From Pezizomycotina sp. ARF18 (taxonomy: Eukaryota; Ascomycota), in NCBI GenBank assembly GCA_002224055.1, contig AZLU01000003.1, positions 348,252 to 412,251 on the forward strand: a stretch of DNA of 64,000 nt. Direction: 5' to 3'. Position numbers and translations under genes: made by a program. Positions within the stretch are counted from its first letter, which is position 1. Each line of letters begins with the position of its first letter. Positions 24,780 to 38,715 of the stretch are shown here, one piece after another. The notes below the pieces were generated by a model. It was not told the DNA's origin, searched no databases, and worked only from the letters and a program-made list of their open reading frames with translations.

Positions 24780-27700
24780 TAACGAACCGTTGGGACTGCA
24801 ATCGTAAACGACGGTTAAAGGGATTACCCGTATCATAAAGGTTATGCGCGATGCTGCAACTCACGCAGATTTCACGCGATATTCAATCCCCCTCGATAGA
24901 TCAGCAATTGCGATAGTAAGTAGATGACCGAACCACCCTTGATAGGAAGTACTCGTACACGTGTAGCTGTTGCTGCATACCATCCAGAAAAAAACTAGAG
25001 TTCGAAAACTTATATTATACATTCAGAAAAAAACGAAACTGCCGCACCATTGCATATCGACGACCCTTGTCAACAACGGTAAAGGGATAACCCGTATTAT
25101 AAGGTTATGCGCGATGATACAACTGACGCCAATCCTGACACAGATCCTGCGCGACGATAAGATTACTCTCGTTGAGACATCAAAACATAGCAAAAAAGTG
25201 AAAGCGTATCTTATGAGAACGGATCGTAAGAGGTTATGCGCCCTGTTGCAACTCATGGTATACGCTAGCAAAAGACGTTATGCAAGGATTGTGATAGTTA
25301 ACCAGACGACAAAAATACTCGGATAGCGTGCTCGCGTACGTGCAGCTGTAGCTTCATACATCCGGAAAAGAGGCAACGGAGAAAGACTCCATAGACCTTA
25401 AACTAATTTATACATTCAGAAAATGAAAAAACCCAACAACATTGACGATTTTGAGACGAAGATGCTACGAGGGTGAAAGTTATTATTAAGCGTGGTTTCC
25501 TGAGGAAAGACACATGCGACAGTAACTCAATGGCCAGTCTCTCGCTGATAAAAAGCAGTTCGTGAATTCGAACTGAATAATATTCTATGGAGACATTTCG
25601 TCAAAAGTATATCCAATTAGATTCAAAACCGTTATAAACATACATCCGAAGCTACGGCTTATAGCATATCCCGACGCAGATCCAGCGCGACGATACAAAA
25701 CTCTCCTCGTAGAGAGAAAGAATGGGATAATGGCTAGAGGTTAAGCCGGCACGGGTGGACTAATCGGTAGGTTGTTAAACTTAACGTATACATTCAGAAA
25801 CGAGTACTACAGAGAGAACTCCGCGACTTAACTAACTTATAAATCTTAAGGAAAGGAACCATTTACCCAACGAACAACTCTCTATACTTCAATATGAGCC
25901 GTCTCGTCTAGATATATCCAACAAAAAACAAGATTGTAAAGTTATGCGTAATGCTACAGCCCATGGCATAAATCTCAATGCAAAATCCTACGCGATTCAT
26001 ACGACCCCCCGTTGAGCAAGGAGATCGTAAGTACATAGTTCGCCAACCTCAACTTATTAGGTCCGGGAACTAAAAACGGATAGATCCAGAAACGAGTTAC
26101 GAGAAACGACTCGGACTATTCGAAAATTAACGTATACACTAAGGAAAAAACGGAACCTTGGTGATTGACGCTACAAAGGCAATTGAACGGGACCGTAATC
26201 CCTTGGGAGATTCATAAAGCGTACACCGAATGGCCAATGGTTCACCTAGAGCAATCGCTCGGTTCGCACGCGTAGAGCCTAGCAAAGGTGAAGGCATATC
26301 CAATTACTCAATGAGAATCCCCCATCTGTAAAGGTTATGTGCTGACTCATTGACGCAACAAGGGTGAAGACATATCTAATGAGGACTCATCTGAAAAAGC
26401 TATGCGCAATGCTACAACCCATGGCATATCCCCCTACGCCATGGTAAGAACCCTTGGTGAGGAGAAATACGCTGGATAGCAAGCAGACAATCCGTATCTC
26501 GCGCTAACCATTTGCCCCGGAATCATCTATACTTAGGCTATGAATTCTATAAAAAGAGCAAGAAAGGAGTTTGGCCAGCGACGACATTGCATATTACAAT
26601 ATAGGAAACCCATCCTGAAAGCACATACGCATATAAAATAAAGATTAATCGTAAATTTTATGTGCAAATACTACAGCGAATGGTATATTCCGACGCAGAT
26701 CCTACGTGATCATACAAATCTACTCGTTGAGGGAACGCGCTTGGGATAGGACTGGACAGTCCGTTCCTCGGGCCGATAGATTACGCGAAAGATCTGCACT
26801 TAGAAAACGCGAAAGCACCTCGCCGATCGATAAAATTCATCGATCGTCAAATTAGAATCTATCGCGAAGACGTATCCGATATGAAGCACCCTCTAAAGCC
26901 ATACTCTAGTGACGAATTTGACATATCCTATGATCACGTCGTCGAGGGAAAAGATCTGAATAGAAGTAGATAGCTAGCTTATCAGCAAATTCACAATAGA
27001 GTACTCGAGCACTCAGTAGATCGGCACTTGGGCGATGGATTCGAAAACGGAAGAGATGGCAGTGCAAACATCCCTCGTCATGGAAAAGACTTGGGGTAAG
27101 AACTAGCCGACCAGCATATCTCTGATAGTACTCCGCGGACCTAACCAAGCATATAAATCCAAAAAACGAGTACGGAGATCCTCGTCGGTTGAACGGTACT
27201 TATAAAACTCAAAAAGTGGAACCCCACCGGTGGCAAATTCTCCTATACTTTCAGTATGGGAATGCATCGTGGAAAACTTTCCCAGAAAACTCATCATAAA
27301 ACTTATTTTCGATGGAAAGCTGCTTATAGTATATGTAAAAACGCAGCCCTTATGCAATCGCTTCTTCTTCGAGCGAGGAGACTGAGATAAGGACTGAAAA
27401 GTCAAATCAGCACTGATAGCCTATGCGGCAGACATGCACTTGCGCCGATAGACTGAAAAAGGAAGGTATTTTAGCCGATGACGACGTTCGATGTTTTAGT
27501 ATTGATGCTCTCGTTTGATATATCTAAACGCAACTCCTACGCGACCGCACTTCCATCTTTAATGTGAATATTAATGGCGTTCATATAGGGCCTCGATTAA
27601 TCGCATTGATCCCAGTGCCGACATCGCATAATTCCGAGATCTCTCTTCGACGGAGAAGACTTCGGATAGTAACCGGAAATTAGTACCTTACTGATAAAGC
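24780..27700. repeat. Diverged tandem array A, period about 265 bp
   Basis: A recurring word close to GTTATGCGCRATGCTACAAC appears at 24841, 25104, 25233, 25941, 26399 and (weaker) 26658. About 25-40 bp after most of these comes a second word, close to GACGCAGATCCTACGCGACG, at about 24864, 25139, 25673, 25978, 26692 and 27530, usually followed by CTCGTTGAG. Distances of 263, 275, 534 and 259 bp suggest a unit near 265 bp, with losses and insertions. Copies are strongly diverged, so boundaries are soft. Confidence 0.65.
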
Positions 27701-28371
27701 GCTCTACTCCGTGGATCGGGATTTAGTCATGATCCAAAGAATTAAACCTGGTAAATGCAAATCCGGCGCGAGCATGCGATTCCATTTTGGGCGAAACGAT
27801 TGCATCATATGATTCGACGATCACGCTACAATGCAAGCAAAACACTCCGCAAGATTGCCGCTCGGACTCCAGATCTCGAAAATGAAAGAATTCTTGCCAC
27901 CCATGTGTGGAGGAATCTCTCCGGAGGCATCCGTACGCCTCATGCGATTGTGCTATCCTCCTCAACGCAACCGAGACTAGATATTCCCATTACTGCACCA
28001 ATAGCGTACTCCGCAGAATTACAATCGGAATATAAAGCTAGATGAACTACAAAAAACAAAATCTAAAGCTAGCCGGCGAAGACTTTCCTCATATTCAAAA
28101 AAGCGAATATTACTAATCATGGATATGGGAAGATGCTGCGCGTCATAATGTCTGTTTTAAGGAGAAAAGGCGCTAGACGGTTCTATCATATTCATAGCAG
28201 AGTTCCCACGGAGCCATACGAGAACCAAAGTCGGAAGAAAGGTAAGATCAACAAACATAGCAACCGATACGTCAAATGAACTATACACATAAATCGGCAA
28301 GATAGCCTCTGGGCTATACAATCAAAATCCACGTGGGAATAAAGTCACTCTGAACATACTCGTCAAACATA

Positions 28372-28401
28372 TCTTCGCGCAGTCTTCGCGCAGTCTTCGC
28401 A
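28372..28401. repeat. Short 11-bp tandem repeat
   Basis: The 11-mer TCTTCGCGCAG occurs twice in tandem, followed by a partial third copy. Confidence 0.85.
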
Positions 28402-28954
28402 CTATACGATATTCTGTGAAAAGGAGATTGCTAAGAGAGGCGAAATCGATCCTTTACACGAATGAACTTTGCTACCGCGGGACGTGGAACCAGTTCAGAT
28501 TTAAAATAACCCAGCGGCGCTCGACTTATACTCTGAACTGGCTTCAGCGCCTCCTTTCTCGAAAAGCATAATACGAAGCTAGGAATCCTAGTTGAACAAT
28601 TTCAAATTGTTCGATCTCTATAGATCAGCCTTCGTAAGATCGTCGATATACAAGACCTCTGCACGTGATGGTTACTAAAATCATTCTTTAGCATTTTATT
28701 CTCTCATATCTCTTATATTATTATCAAAAGCAAGGCATACAAAAGTTTAGGACGGGCAGAATCATAAGATCCTCTTTATTGTCACGACTGGTAAATTTGA
28801 AACCTATATAATCTAGACTACGGATTTGATTCTGATCGTAGGCCCTGTCACTGTACAATTTCCTGCCTTAGAATCATATTTCCCAAGAGGATTGTTCTAC
28901 CCCAGGATAGCTGAAATCTGCATCGAACATAAAATAGGCCACTCTTCATAAATT

Positions 28955-29040
28955 AACTACAGGCAAGGCCGTATCACTCAGCCTTGGTGATCTTGTGATA
29001 CCTCGAAAATGACGCTGCTGCGAAAGAAAGCATAAGTGAT
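28955..29040. repeat. Dispersed diverged repeat, copy 1
   Basis: Shares GCAGCCTTGGTGATCTTGTG-like sequence plus flanks (GCCGTA before, TGCGAAAGAAAGCAT after) with 29,855-29,945. The longest nearly exact shared part is CAGCCTTGGTGATCTTGTGA at about 28,979-28,998. Confidence 0.75.
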
Positions 29041-29854
29041 AAGAATTTAGGGTAACGGATCTTGGAATCATAAACGTGAGGACGAAGTCACTTATACCAC
29101 AGCTTCGGAAGCTCTAGTCTGAGTTAGAAATTGGATACGTTCTGTCAAAAACTTCCCGCCATGACGACATTCCCTTCCATTAGATATCTCCTTCCTCTAT
29201 AAAGGTTCGAGTATTAGTCCGATATTACCTTCATTCCCAATTCGCGATATGGTAAATACCATCGCTGAGCATATAGATTGCACTGCCCAGTATTCTAGCT
29301 ATACATCGCAAAACTCGTCATTGAGCTTCCACGCTGCGTACGTTTGTGCTATAATTGACCTTGATCTCATACGGATGCTATACCTTATCCGAATTATATG
29401 CCGTGTTGTACTATCTCGAATTCCCCTACAGTTGTGAAAATGTGCATAAACTTTGCATTGTGGAAAGCCTTCGAGAGAAAAAGCTGTACGGGATGGATAG
29501 TAAAACCTCTAGATTTGTAAACTTGAACATAAATCGCATAAAAACCGCAAAGACATAAAGAAGAGCTGATAAATAGAAGAAACGCATACGCAAGTTGTTA
29601 GATCTCCACGACATAACCATCGTACACTATCAGCTCACCGGAAAGTCTTTGCGCGATTGATACTTTCGAGTACTTTGACTGTCATTGAACGTGTCGCGGT
29701 GCTAGCGCACCGCTTAATTATAGGGAAAGGGGTAAATTACAACTAGCACTCCAGTATTGTGAGAGTGGGTCGATGGAGACGATACGCGATAAACAGGAAA
29801 ATGACGGTAATGGAGCAAAATTGACATAAGTTTGGTAATTCGTCTCCCCGAATA

Positions 29855-29945
29855 ACCATCTATAGCCAAAGCCGTAAATCTGCAGCCTTGGTGATCTTGT
29901 GATACCTAGAGAACCTAAAAGCCACTATCCTGCGAAAGAAAGCAT
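29855..29945. repeat. Dispersed diverged repeat, copy 2
   Basis: Partner of 28,955-29,040 at an offset of about 900 bp, in the same orientation. The shared core CAGCCTTGGTGATCTTGTGA is at about 29,881-29,900 and the later TGCGAAAGAAAGCAT at about 29,930-29,944. Confidence 0.75.
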
Positions 29946-32900
29946 GGGCATCCAAACATAGGAAAATTGATCGTTAGAAAACGCGAGAACACATTGTTCA
30001 AGGGACGTGGTGAGGTGTGAAATATAGCAATTTAATCCGAACTGAGAGGAGAGTTGTTACGCCAGTCGGCCAGAGATTCAATACCTCTTCGGCGATATCT
30101 CGGAGATTCTTTGTTGTCCGTGCCAATTTTGAAAGAACGTCTGATAATAAGTTCCTTTCAGCGCTTACGTTTATCGCAATAGACTGATAAACTTACCAGG
30201 GTTCGTTATTGGATAAACGAAATCAGATATCAGGCTACATGATCAAGAATCATTTAGCTTGATTAACAAAACATTTATGACAATATTCCCGCAGCATAGA
30301 GATTACCAAACTCTCGCAGAGAACTTTCTAGTCCATAAGTGAGACCGCGATAATAAAACTAAACGCCAAAATATTGTTTCTCACATAGATCTGGATTCTT
30401 ATTTCTGTACTTCACCCGTAATTTCCAAGTTTAGCCGATAATGACGAGTTGAGACGAACGAGAATATCAGAAATCGCAATTACAGATGTACGACGAGACG
30501 TGCGATAGAAATTCTAGAGCGAAGAGTAAGAAACAGATTCGAGGATACAGCCTTTCAGCTATTTAAAGCAGTGGGCCCTTCCTATAAGCCAAAGATAGTA
30601 CCCACCAACTATAGAATGTAGCGCACTATGTCCAAGCTGTCATAGTAATATTAAGTGCGGTACAGCAGCAAACCGAATGGCCTCCGACGTGGAACCAACA
30701 CTTACGTCGACCGAAACGATTTCCGCAGCAAGACGTCTCATAATCATATTCACGCTCACTTATGTACGACAGCTTCTACAACCTCATATACAGTACACCT
30801 GCGCTAACAAAGCTGTTGATGGCTTCTCGCGATCCCTCATACTGGTGCGCTCATATTGTGGTTTTGGTGCAGGAATACACAATACACTTTGTACACACGT
30901 AAACTGGCGATATCTGACGGAGGTACAGTTCATAAAGCCACACCCTTAGTATGTCAACTACAAAGGATAATTACGTCGACTTTATATGTACAAAGACATG
31001 CGACGGTTCCTCGATAAACGACGATCGTTACTGTTACTTCTAGGAACTGCTAGAAAGGCTTCGGCCCTAGCTTCATAACGGTCAGGATTTCTATCATGAG
31101 GATGCTACAGGGCTGTGTATCTTTTGTATTAGAAATTGTCATTTCACTCCATATTACGTCGCGCTTTCTTTCTACTATAGACGTGCTAGTCTAGACAGAG
31201 AAGCAAAGTTTGAGTCAAGGCTACCTCGATATAACTCCGTGCCAATGCTACGCTTCATCCTAAAGCCAAACCTCAGCTTTTCGCAAGGAAGGGCTTCTGT
31301 CACTTCTGAAAAGTGATCTCGTTTCATGGAGAAAGGTCGATTGATCCAGATTTCGACACATCATATGATAAAAGAGTCACGCTTTAGGTGTGCCAGCACC
31401 TACGGGGGAATAATATAAACAACGCGAATATTGAACGCTCTCCGCAAGCAAAAAATCTATCAGCAGAACATAGCCTAAATTGGCTACCGCTGGGCCCTAG
31501 TTGAATAGCTAGTGTCAGCACTACAAAAAGCCATTTCGATGCCAAGCATAAGACTTCGAGCACTATTCTAGCTTTGGGTAGACATCGATTTTTCTGGAAT
31601 ACCACTAGGTGAATCACATATAGACCACTCCACAAAGGGATAGCCTCGATATCATCCAAAAGCAGGAAAGATTCTTCACAGCACAGCGTTGAAATCACAG
31701 GGGCTATAATGGCTGGAAATTTATACTGGTGAGCTCATGTGAGCAATACTCACAACATATTCCTGTAGAACGCCGCCCACGGAAATATACTGGCATATGC
31801 GAAATGCGATGTTTGAGTTGGACCAAGACGCTGAAAAGTTTCCAGATAATGCATACGGATGGAGGTGACTGCATATTTAACTTGATCAAGATACTATAAG
31901 ATACTAGAACATGGGCCGAAATGGCCGGATCACCGTTGAGACCCTTATCTCATATGCCAGCTGTATGGCCATCCGAAAACACTTACGATAGTCATGGAGC
32001 CTGACCTCTGCCACACGTCCACGATTTAAATATAAGAAAAATTGCCCCCTGCGAGTGTCCAAGTTCAATCAATAGGTTCTGAAGCGTTGATATATCCATA
32101 ACTTCGACTTGGGATTATCAGAGACATTAGGACAGAACTGGTCTCAATCATAGTCTACTTTTTTTTAGCGTATCTCTGGATTTTCCTGCATACGCATACG
32201 TCCGTACTATCGTCTTGCGATATTAAATTTCTATAAAACTACGTTAAATGGTTGAAAAGCCTTTATTCTCGGGTCGCGATTAAGGTGTATATTTTCGACT
32301 ACTCAGATGCAGACAGAACCTTAGCATACGCTAATAGCATCGGAAAAGCTCTTGCACTACAGATCACTTTTTTTCCCACATTTATATCGTGCCTCGGCCA
32401 ATGAGGACGTTCTTAAAGCAGTATAGCGACTTGGAGCTAGTGGCCGTATTACCGCGCGCGCTTAACGATAGCCTTCTAGGTTTACTAAACTTTCACCCAC
32501 TATCTTCCTATAACTCAGCGGCTTTATAATCATTCACTGCTATGGCAAATAAGTGTTCTAAGGCATGATAGAATTAGAGTAGTTCTATGATAGAAGGATA
32601 GCAGCATTTTGATCTGAAAGGTGAAACTTGAACGATTTCTAATGCACCAGGGCTTTGAAGAAAGGAGCACATACTACTATCCTTAGACCAAACTAAGATT
32701 CGAAATATACGAATTACCTCAAATAATGTCACTGCACATTTGTGTACGTTACTGGTTATAAACGTTCTAAAGCATCCGGTCTCGAGCAACGGCCGAGGGG
32801 AAAGGACTTTCAACTCCAAAATTGTGGTAACTATACAAAGACTAGGACTAGTTAGTTCGGCGGAGATGAGAGAAGGAGCAATACTCATTACTCAGGTAGT

Positions 32901-34385
32901 AGAAAGGATCGTATAGTTCTGTTTTTCCGCCACAAGTAGTATACTGGCATTCATTTTGGAATTGGATATGTAGGGAATAAATACAGATATTCAGTGGAAT
33001 GCCGTCTCGTGTAGTTTAGGAACCTTCATAAACAACAACCATTACCTAAGGGTAGATAGATATATATATCTTGATGCTAAATCGAAGCTGCTTCTTTTAA
33101 CTTTTTCTTTTCACCGCTGGTGATGCTGAGTTTTGTTGGCGAAGAATGACGTTTTCTCTAAGAGTTTTTCAACTTGTCTTCGTAGTGCGCTAGTCCCTAC
33201 TAGCCCGCTATACGGAGGAATACGGAAATAATACCTTGCTGTAAGATTTCTAGCTCATTCCTTTTCTTTGGCTCTTTCTGTCAACGTTAATCCTCATAAG
33301 CTTAGAGCGTTTACTGCTATTTTTTTTTCTTGCCTGCAACAGTACAATAGTTCGCTCTAAAAGCCACTTCAAGCCTAACTTTCGCAACTATCCCAATCTT
33401 TTCGCTCTATGTACCGCCGCTTGATGCGAAATCCCAGCAATAACAACAACGTAGACTAATAACAACGACGAAGATAATTATCAGAACTCTGTTTCCGAAT
33501 ACGGGATGTGAGGAAAGAGTTTGGATAAACCTCTAATAGATCTTTCGACTTACGGGGGGTCTGTCTTCAAGAACAGACTCTTTCAGGATAAACAAAGCAC
33601 ACCGGTTGACAAATGTGAAGCCGGAATCATCGATAGGCACAGGTTCCTACCGTCTCCATTCAAAATTGATATGCGCGCAACAACCTTCATAAAGTACTAT
33701 TTATCTAGCTATTGTGGATATCCCTTGTAGGTAATAATATATCTCAGCTGGCGCGGATCGTCTTCATCCACTAGTTGTAGCTACTTTTGTCGGCTGGAGG
33801 GAGGAGCCAGATACGAGATTAACGGCGGAAGTCAACCAAGTTGCAGTGCTGTACTTCTCGGAACATATGATTTGAACCATTGGAATGGAAACGTTTAGAA
33901 ATCTGTGATCCCGCAAAGAGCCTCGTAATTGTAGTTACGTGCGAAGAATATTCCGGCCGAAGAAGAAGGACATATTATTAGTTTGAACGCACAAATACGA
34001 ACCCGAGCTTGAGCTTGAGCTGTAATTCATAAACCAATATATTTAGGCCCGGTTTGCTTTCAGTCTGTTATGCAGCAGCTACATCACAAAAGCATCCCAT
34101 CCGTACGGCAACAACGTCGTTATAAAAGAAACCTCATCATCAAATCAAAGAGGATAGTAAAAACGACATTCTTCATTTAATGATCAATAAACGGCAATTT
34201 ACTACCGCGTAACTAGTTTCAAGAACTGCGATGTGTAGACAGATGACATTTCGAGTAGTACACGAGAGCAGCACGACGATATTGACGGATCGGAACCAGC
34301 AGAAACGCCGCTTCGTATAATGTCCTCTGATGTACCTGAACGTAGATCTCCTACTAGAATGAAAAGGTTCAGCGGTTCTTTGTGT

Positions 34386-34406
34386 TTTTTTTTTTTTTTT
34401 TTTTTT
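34386..34406. repeat. T21 homopolymer
   Basis: One of only three long homopolymers in the 18-kb gene-free block. Confidence 0.9.
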
Positions 34407-36710
34407 AAAGTAATATTCTGCCGAAGTTATGCCTTGAGGCATGCGCGGAGCGAAAACCGGCCTGTGCGATACTTTCTCAATCAAGGCTACGTCAAAAATA
34501 AAATAGTTTCTACCAAATTTATCCATTGCGCGTCTGCCTTATAAAAGAAAGAACCACCAAATACAGCACATCAATACCTGTAACGCATTTCTCGCCTTTC
34601 AATCGTTCGACCAAATGCATATACGTTGGAGTGGGAACTGGCTCCATAGCAGTAACTTGAGAAGTAGTCAATACACCCCGATAACAAAATATGTGCCTGA
34701 CCTATGATCAGATAGTTCTAGCTCAATGCATTCGAAATTCAATCTCGCGCAGACGTCCTCGCCTCGATACTCAAGCAGGAGGGCACTCGAAAGCAAACTT
34801 CGAGCAATGTAGGATTTCAAATTTAAATCATCGCTAAGCTGAGATTATCGGTCCTCTTCACCTGACTGAAACTTCTAGCTCAGAGTGGTCGCGCGACATG
34901 GAAGGAAAAAGTATAACCAACGTAGAACGATTAATAAAGTCAACTCTTATCAAATACCGCCCGTAGAGCACATTAAAATGGCAAACATGGCTGCTATCGC
35001 CGGAGTACACGAGTAGAATATCAAACCACAAAAGGTCGAGTAGAAACCCCCCCCCCCCCGGATCGCAACACGGGAGTTCGCTGTAAAGAATCGGGAAGGC
35101 TCCATACTTCAACACTAATTTTATTAACTCCAATGAATGCGAAGACCCCCGGCTATAGTCCCACTGCGGCTTACGTGAACAATATATCCGTCGCAGCGCA
35201 TGTCGATGAATGCAAGGAGTTGATCCCACGATTTAACCTTCGCCGATATAGAACACAAATCATTTCGTGGTTTCGGCTACCGAAAAGTACTAAACGCGTC
35301 TTTCAGAGTTAGGCATCAGCAAAGCGCAGAACTACCGAACACGGAACTCATATGGACACGGAAAGAGTGAATCTCTATAGTCCAATGATATTTCCATCGT
35401 CAGATCAACCGGTAATTTCTCAATGTATTTCAATTTCCGTCGTATAGATGGTACTACATCCCAAAGGCGAGGGCATGCACAATCGGCCTTACCGAATTTT
35501 CGCAATACCGCATATCTGTTCGCAGAAGGGGTAAACGATGGCCATAGACACCGGACAACTCGATGCTTCATACCCCTTGAGCGTTCAATGAGTAATAGTA
35601 CCTACGTAGCAACTCTACCATAATTTTTGGTAGTTAAAAGTTTTTAGAAACCATTTCGCGCCACGAATACTTCGAATACGGCAATGCCATAAGCATATAC
35701 GGAACCCTTTATCTAGTCCTGCGTGATAAACTTGCATCTGGTTCCGTGTGATAGAGTCAAGATACTAGTGAATTTTCAATATACAGCTGCTGGCAGTCTC
35801 GGATTTAACACGGACAGTCCAAATTAACGTACTAGCCTGAGATCAAGGCGCAACTGCATAGTACATCGTGACTCGCTGCCGCCGCCAACGGTATTGGGAG
35901 TGAAATATGGTCGACGTTGAGTTACGGACGAGCTCAAAAGAAGGGCGACTCCGATAAACCTGTTCAAAGGTTGCACGAAGAATTGGCCTAATAACTCGAG
36001 TGCGCGGTACGTTCTAGTTATTGATATATAGGAAAGATCTCATAGGAACCTAGGCTTGCCCTTGCATCGATACCACAGTGGGATGACTCGTCAGGGAAGG
36101 TCTAGCTGGATACGTAACTTCCGCTCCGAAGAAATATCTTTACTGCAAGTCGTCATAATAGATTATTTCACCTGACGGCAGGTCGTCATATTCGAGATCA
36201 GCAATGGAAACATTGGATAAAACATAGGGAACAAAGAGCATTCTCCGGTAGCGTCCTTAGATATCGAGCCATAAATACTTTACCGACTATGGAAGCTCCG
36301 GTGGCTCCGCTAGGTCGCGATACACAGCCGGCAAAAATCCTCAGTATTGGTAGAAAGTACCCTAGGACTAGGAAGATTGTTAATGAGCTAGGCCACTAAA
36401 ACTGGCGTTTAGAGTTTGAACATGACATTCACGAACAGTACTCGACGTTTTATAGCTTGAAAAATTGGAGCCTCCGCGCGGAGATAATATTTGCATTTCT
36501 GGCATCAATCGCGTAGAAGGCCTAATTTTTTTTTAGCTCAATTACGACAGGGCATTACAAAACCTACCCATGCAAATTTTCGCATCAATCCCAGGGTACT
36601 CAAGTGACTAGCTTGTGCCGGATATACGCCATTAAATATTACGCATCTAATACACTCAGTCCGGGAAATCCCAAAGTTCTATAAACACATTGCAACGCAG
36701 TAGTGAAGCC

Positions 36711-36738
<28 letters not shown>
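36711..36738. repeat. A28 homopolymer
   Basis: Twenty-eight consecutive A in otherwise non-repetitive gene-free DNA. No similarity of its flank to the A-tailed element at 45 and 49 kb was noticed. Confidence 0.9.
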
Positions 36739-36742
<4 letters not shown>

Positions 36743-38666
36743 CTGCTATCGCCTTCGCCACCTAGATTAGAGGAAAAGGTAGCTGAATACGCCGACAAAT
36801 GAAGTCCGTGCATGCATGCGAAAACGTCCATTACGACTCTGACTCGAGCCGCTTAGAAACAAATGCACCCAATTCCAAGTTGCTGAACGGCGGTAAAATT
36901 CCATCAACGAGGACCGGCATACGATAGTCCAATCTCTGCATATTTTCGCGCAACGACGCATAGCTCCCGCGCTCGTGCCGCTGTAATGAGCACTTGATAC
37001 GCGAACGCGCAACATCAAATAGCTTCTAACCCATCGCTTCTAATGGTTATCATCGTAAAATTCTCGCGGTCGGCACCATACATAAGCCACCTTACGGTCG
37101 TGGCTGAATGATGACCGAAATTAACTATCCGTCGTATACCGCGTTTAAATTTTCAGAACGAATGACTATTACAGTCAAAAGTCAAATAACTACATCGGCT
37201 CAACAAAGCAAACCATTTCTCGAGCCTGCTGTAAAAGATTACACCGCAATGACGTCGGCTTCTTCTATGTCGAGCTAATGAGAAACTGTACGCCCGATAT
37301 ATGCTGCGAATTTGATAGTTAAGAGGTCTGCAAAAAGTGCGAAGGCGCTGAGGGTGGGGCCGATATTACGCCAACATTATCATTGGAATCGAAATTAGCG
37401 ATGTCTCGATAAATTTATCTCTCTGGTTTTGTCCCGGTAGAGTCTGCTGCTTCGTGTCCCGCCTACTCAAAATTGTCTTGCATACCACTTAGTACCAACG
37501 TAGAACGTCAAGATTGGCGCGCTCATAAATGCCATTAACTCGGTCCACGATTTCCGCTCCAGACCACTTCGCTGATAAAAATCGAAGGAGAAGCGCGAAC
37601 AGCTCCTGGGTTTCCTCTCGGAGCGATACTTCCTTTTGTGCAATTGGCGGCAAAAAATCCCAGCGCGCGATAAAAGATGACTCGTTCATTGCCTCAAAAG
37701 CATCGTGGTCAGTGGCGTAGAGTTTGTGAAAGAACAACCCTACCCAAGCCACGGCATGAAGGATTTAGTTGTCCCAGAAGCGTCCGAGGTTCTCATGAAC
37801 CACCGTAGTTCTGAACCGGAAACTCTTTTTGGAGTGACCAGAAACCTGCACCCATATTATTAGTTTAAACAAAGATCAAGATTCTGGGATTACCGGATAC
37901 TTTCCAACAAAACTTTAAGCGTAAACTTTACAAAAGACGAATACGCCTACATTATAGATCCTATCAGTCTACTGAGAGTTGTTGGAACTGCTAAATAACC
38001 TCAGCTTCCAAACAATATTCTTTTTACCATTTCTTCGCCTCAGAGGCAGAATCGGTCGCAATATAAATTACACCAGACTACTGTATCTACCTGTGATAGC
38101 AAATTTCTCCCAGACTGGCCATTGGTCCGAACCACCCATTTCTCAACCAAATCCTCAAGCTATAGTATTCGAATGAGCCTCAGCCTACCCAGCCATAACA
38201 CATCTTTACGAAGCGAAACACACCGCCGCTAAGACGTAGTCTCTTCAAAGACAGATGACCTCCGCCCTATAACGTGAGTTCAGTGGTACGTACTGGGGGT
38301 CCTACCGGGGTCTATGGAAGTATTGGGATAACGCCTCCGCGCAAAAAGCTATCTCCAGTGTATAGCTAACTCAGGCCTTCTCGTGATGAGAGTTTCAACG
38401 GACCAGTCAAACGGCGCGGTATACTACGCTTGAAGTACGATCATCAAATGTTCTTCCCATAAAGTAGTTCAATTAAAGCACAAAATGGAGAACGAGAAGA
38501 AGAATATAGTCTTCCAGAACGCCGAGAGTACGGCATATTTTTTCGTAGTTGTGAGTGCTATTATATACGGCCCTCGCAGTTTGATCGAAAAAGTGATGTT
38601 GATTATTCGTTGCTCGATTGTGGCAGAAAATACCGCAATAGACCTAAGAATCACATTTAGTAGCCC

Positions 38667-38715
38667 AGTCCCTATGTGGTCTTAGTAGCCCTGTCCTAAC
38701 GACCACATAGGGACT
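38667..38715. repeat. Perfect 15-bp inverted repeat with internal direct repeat
   Basis: AGTCCCTATGTGGTC (38667-38681) is exactly inverted as GACCACATAGGGACT (38701-38715) around a 19-nt loop. The word TTAGTAGCCC is directly repeated at 38658 and 38682, so the loop begins with a copy of the left flank. Not followed by a T run, and far from any gene, so a terminator is unlikely. Confidence 0.9.

Noticed and set aside
35047-35059. C13 run as a telomere or G-quadruplex feature
   Set aside because: A single homopolymer without further G/C tracts or TTAGGG-like repeats around it.
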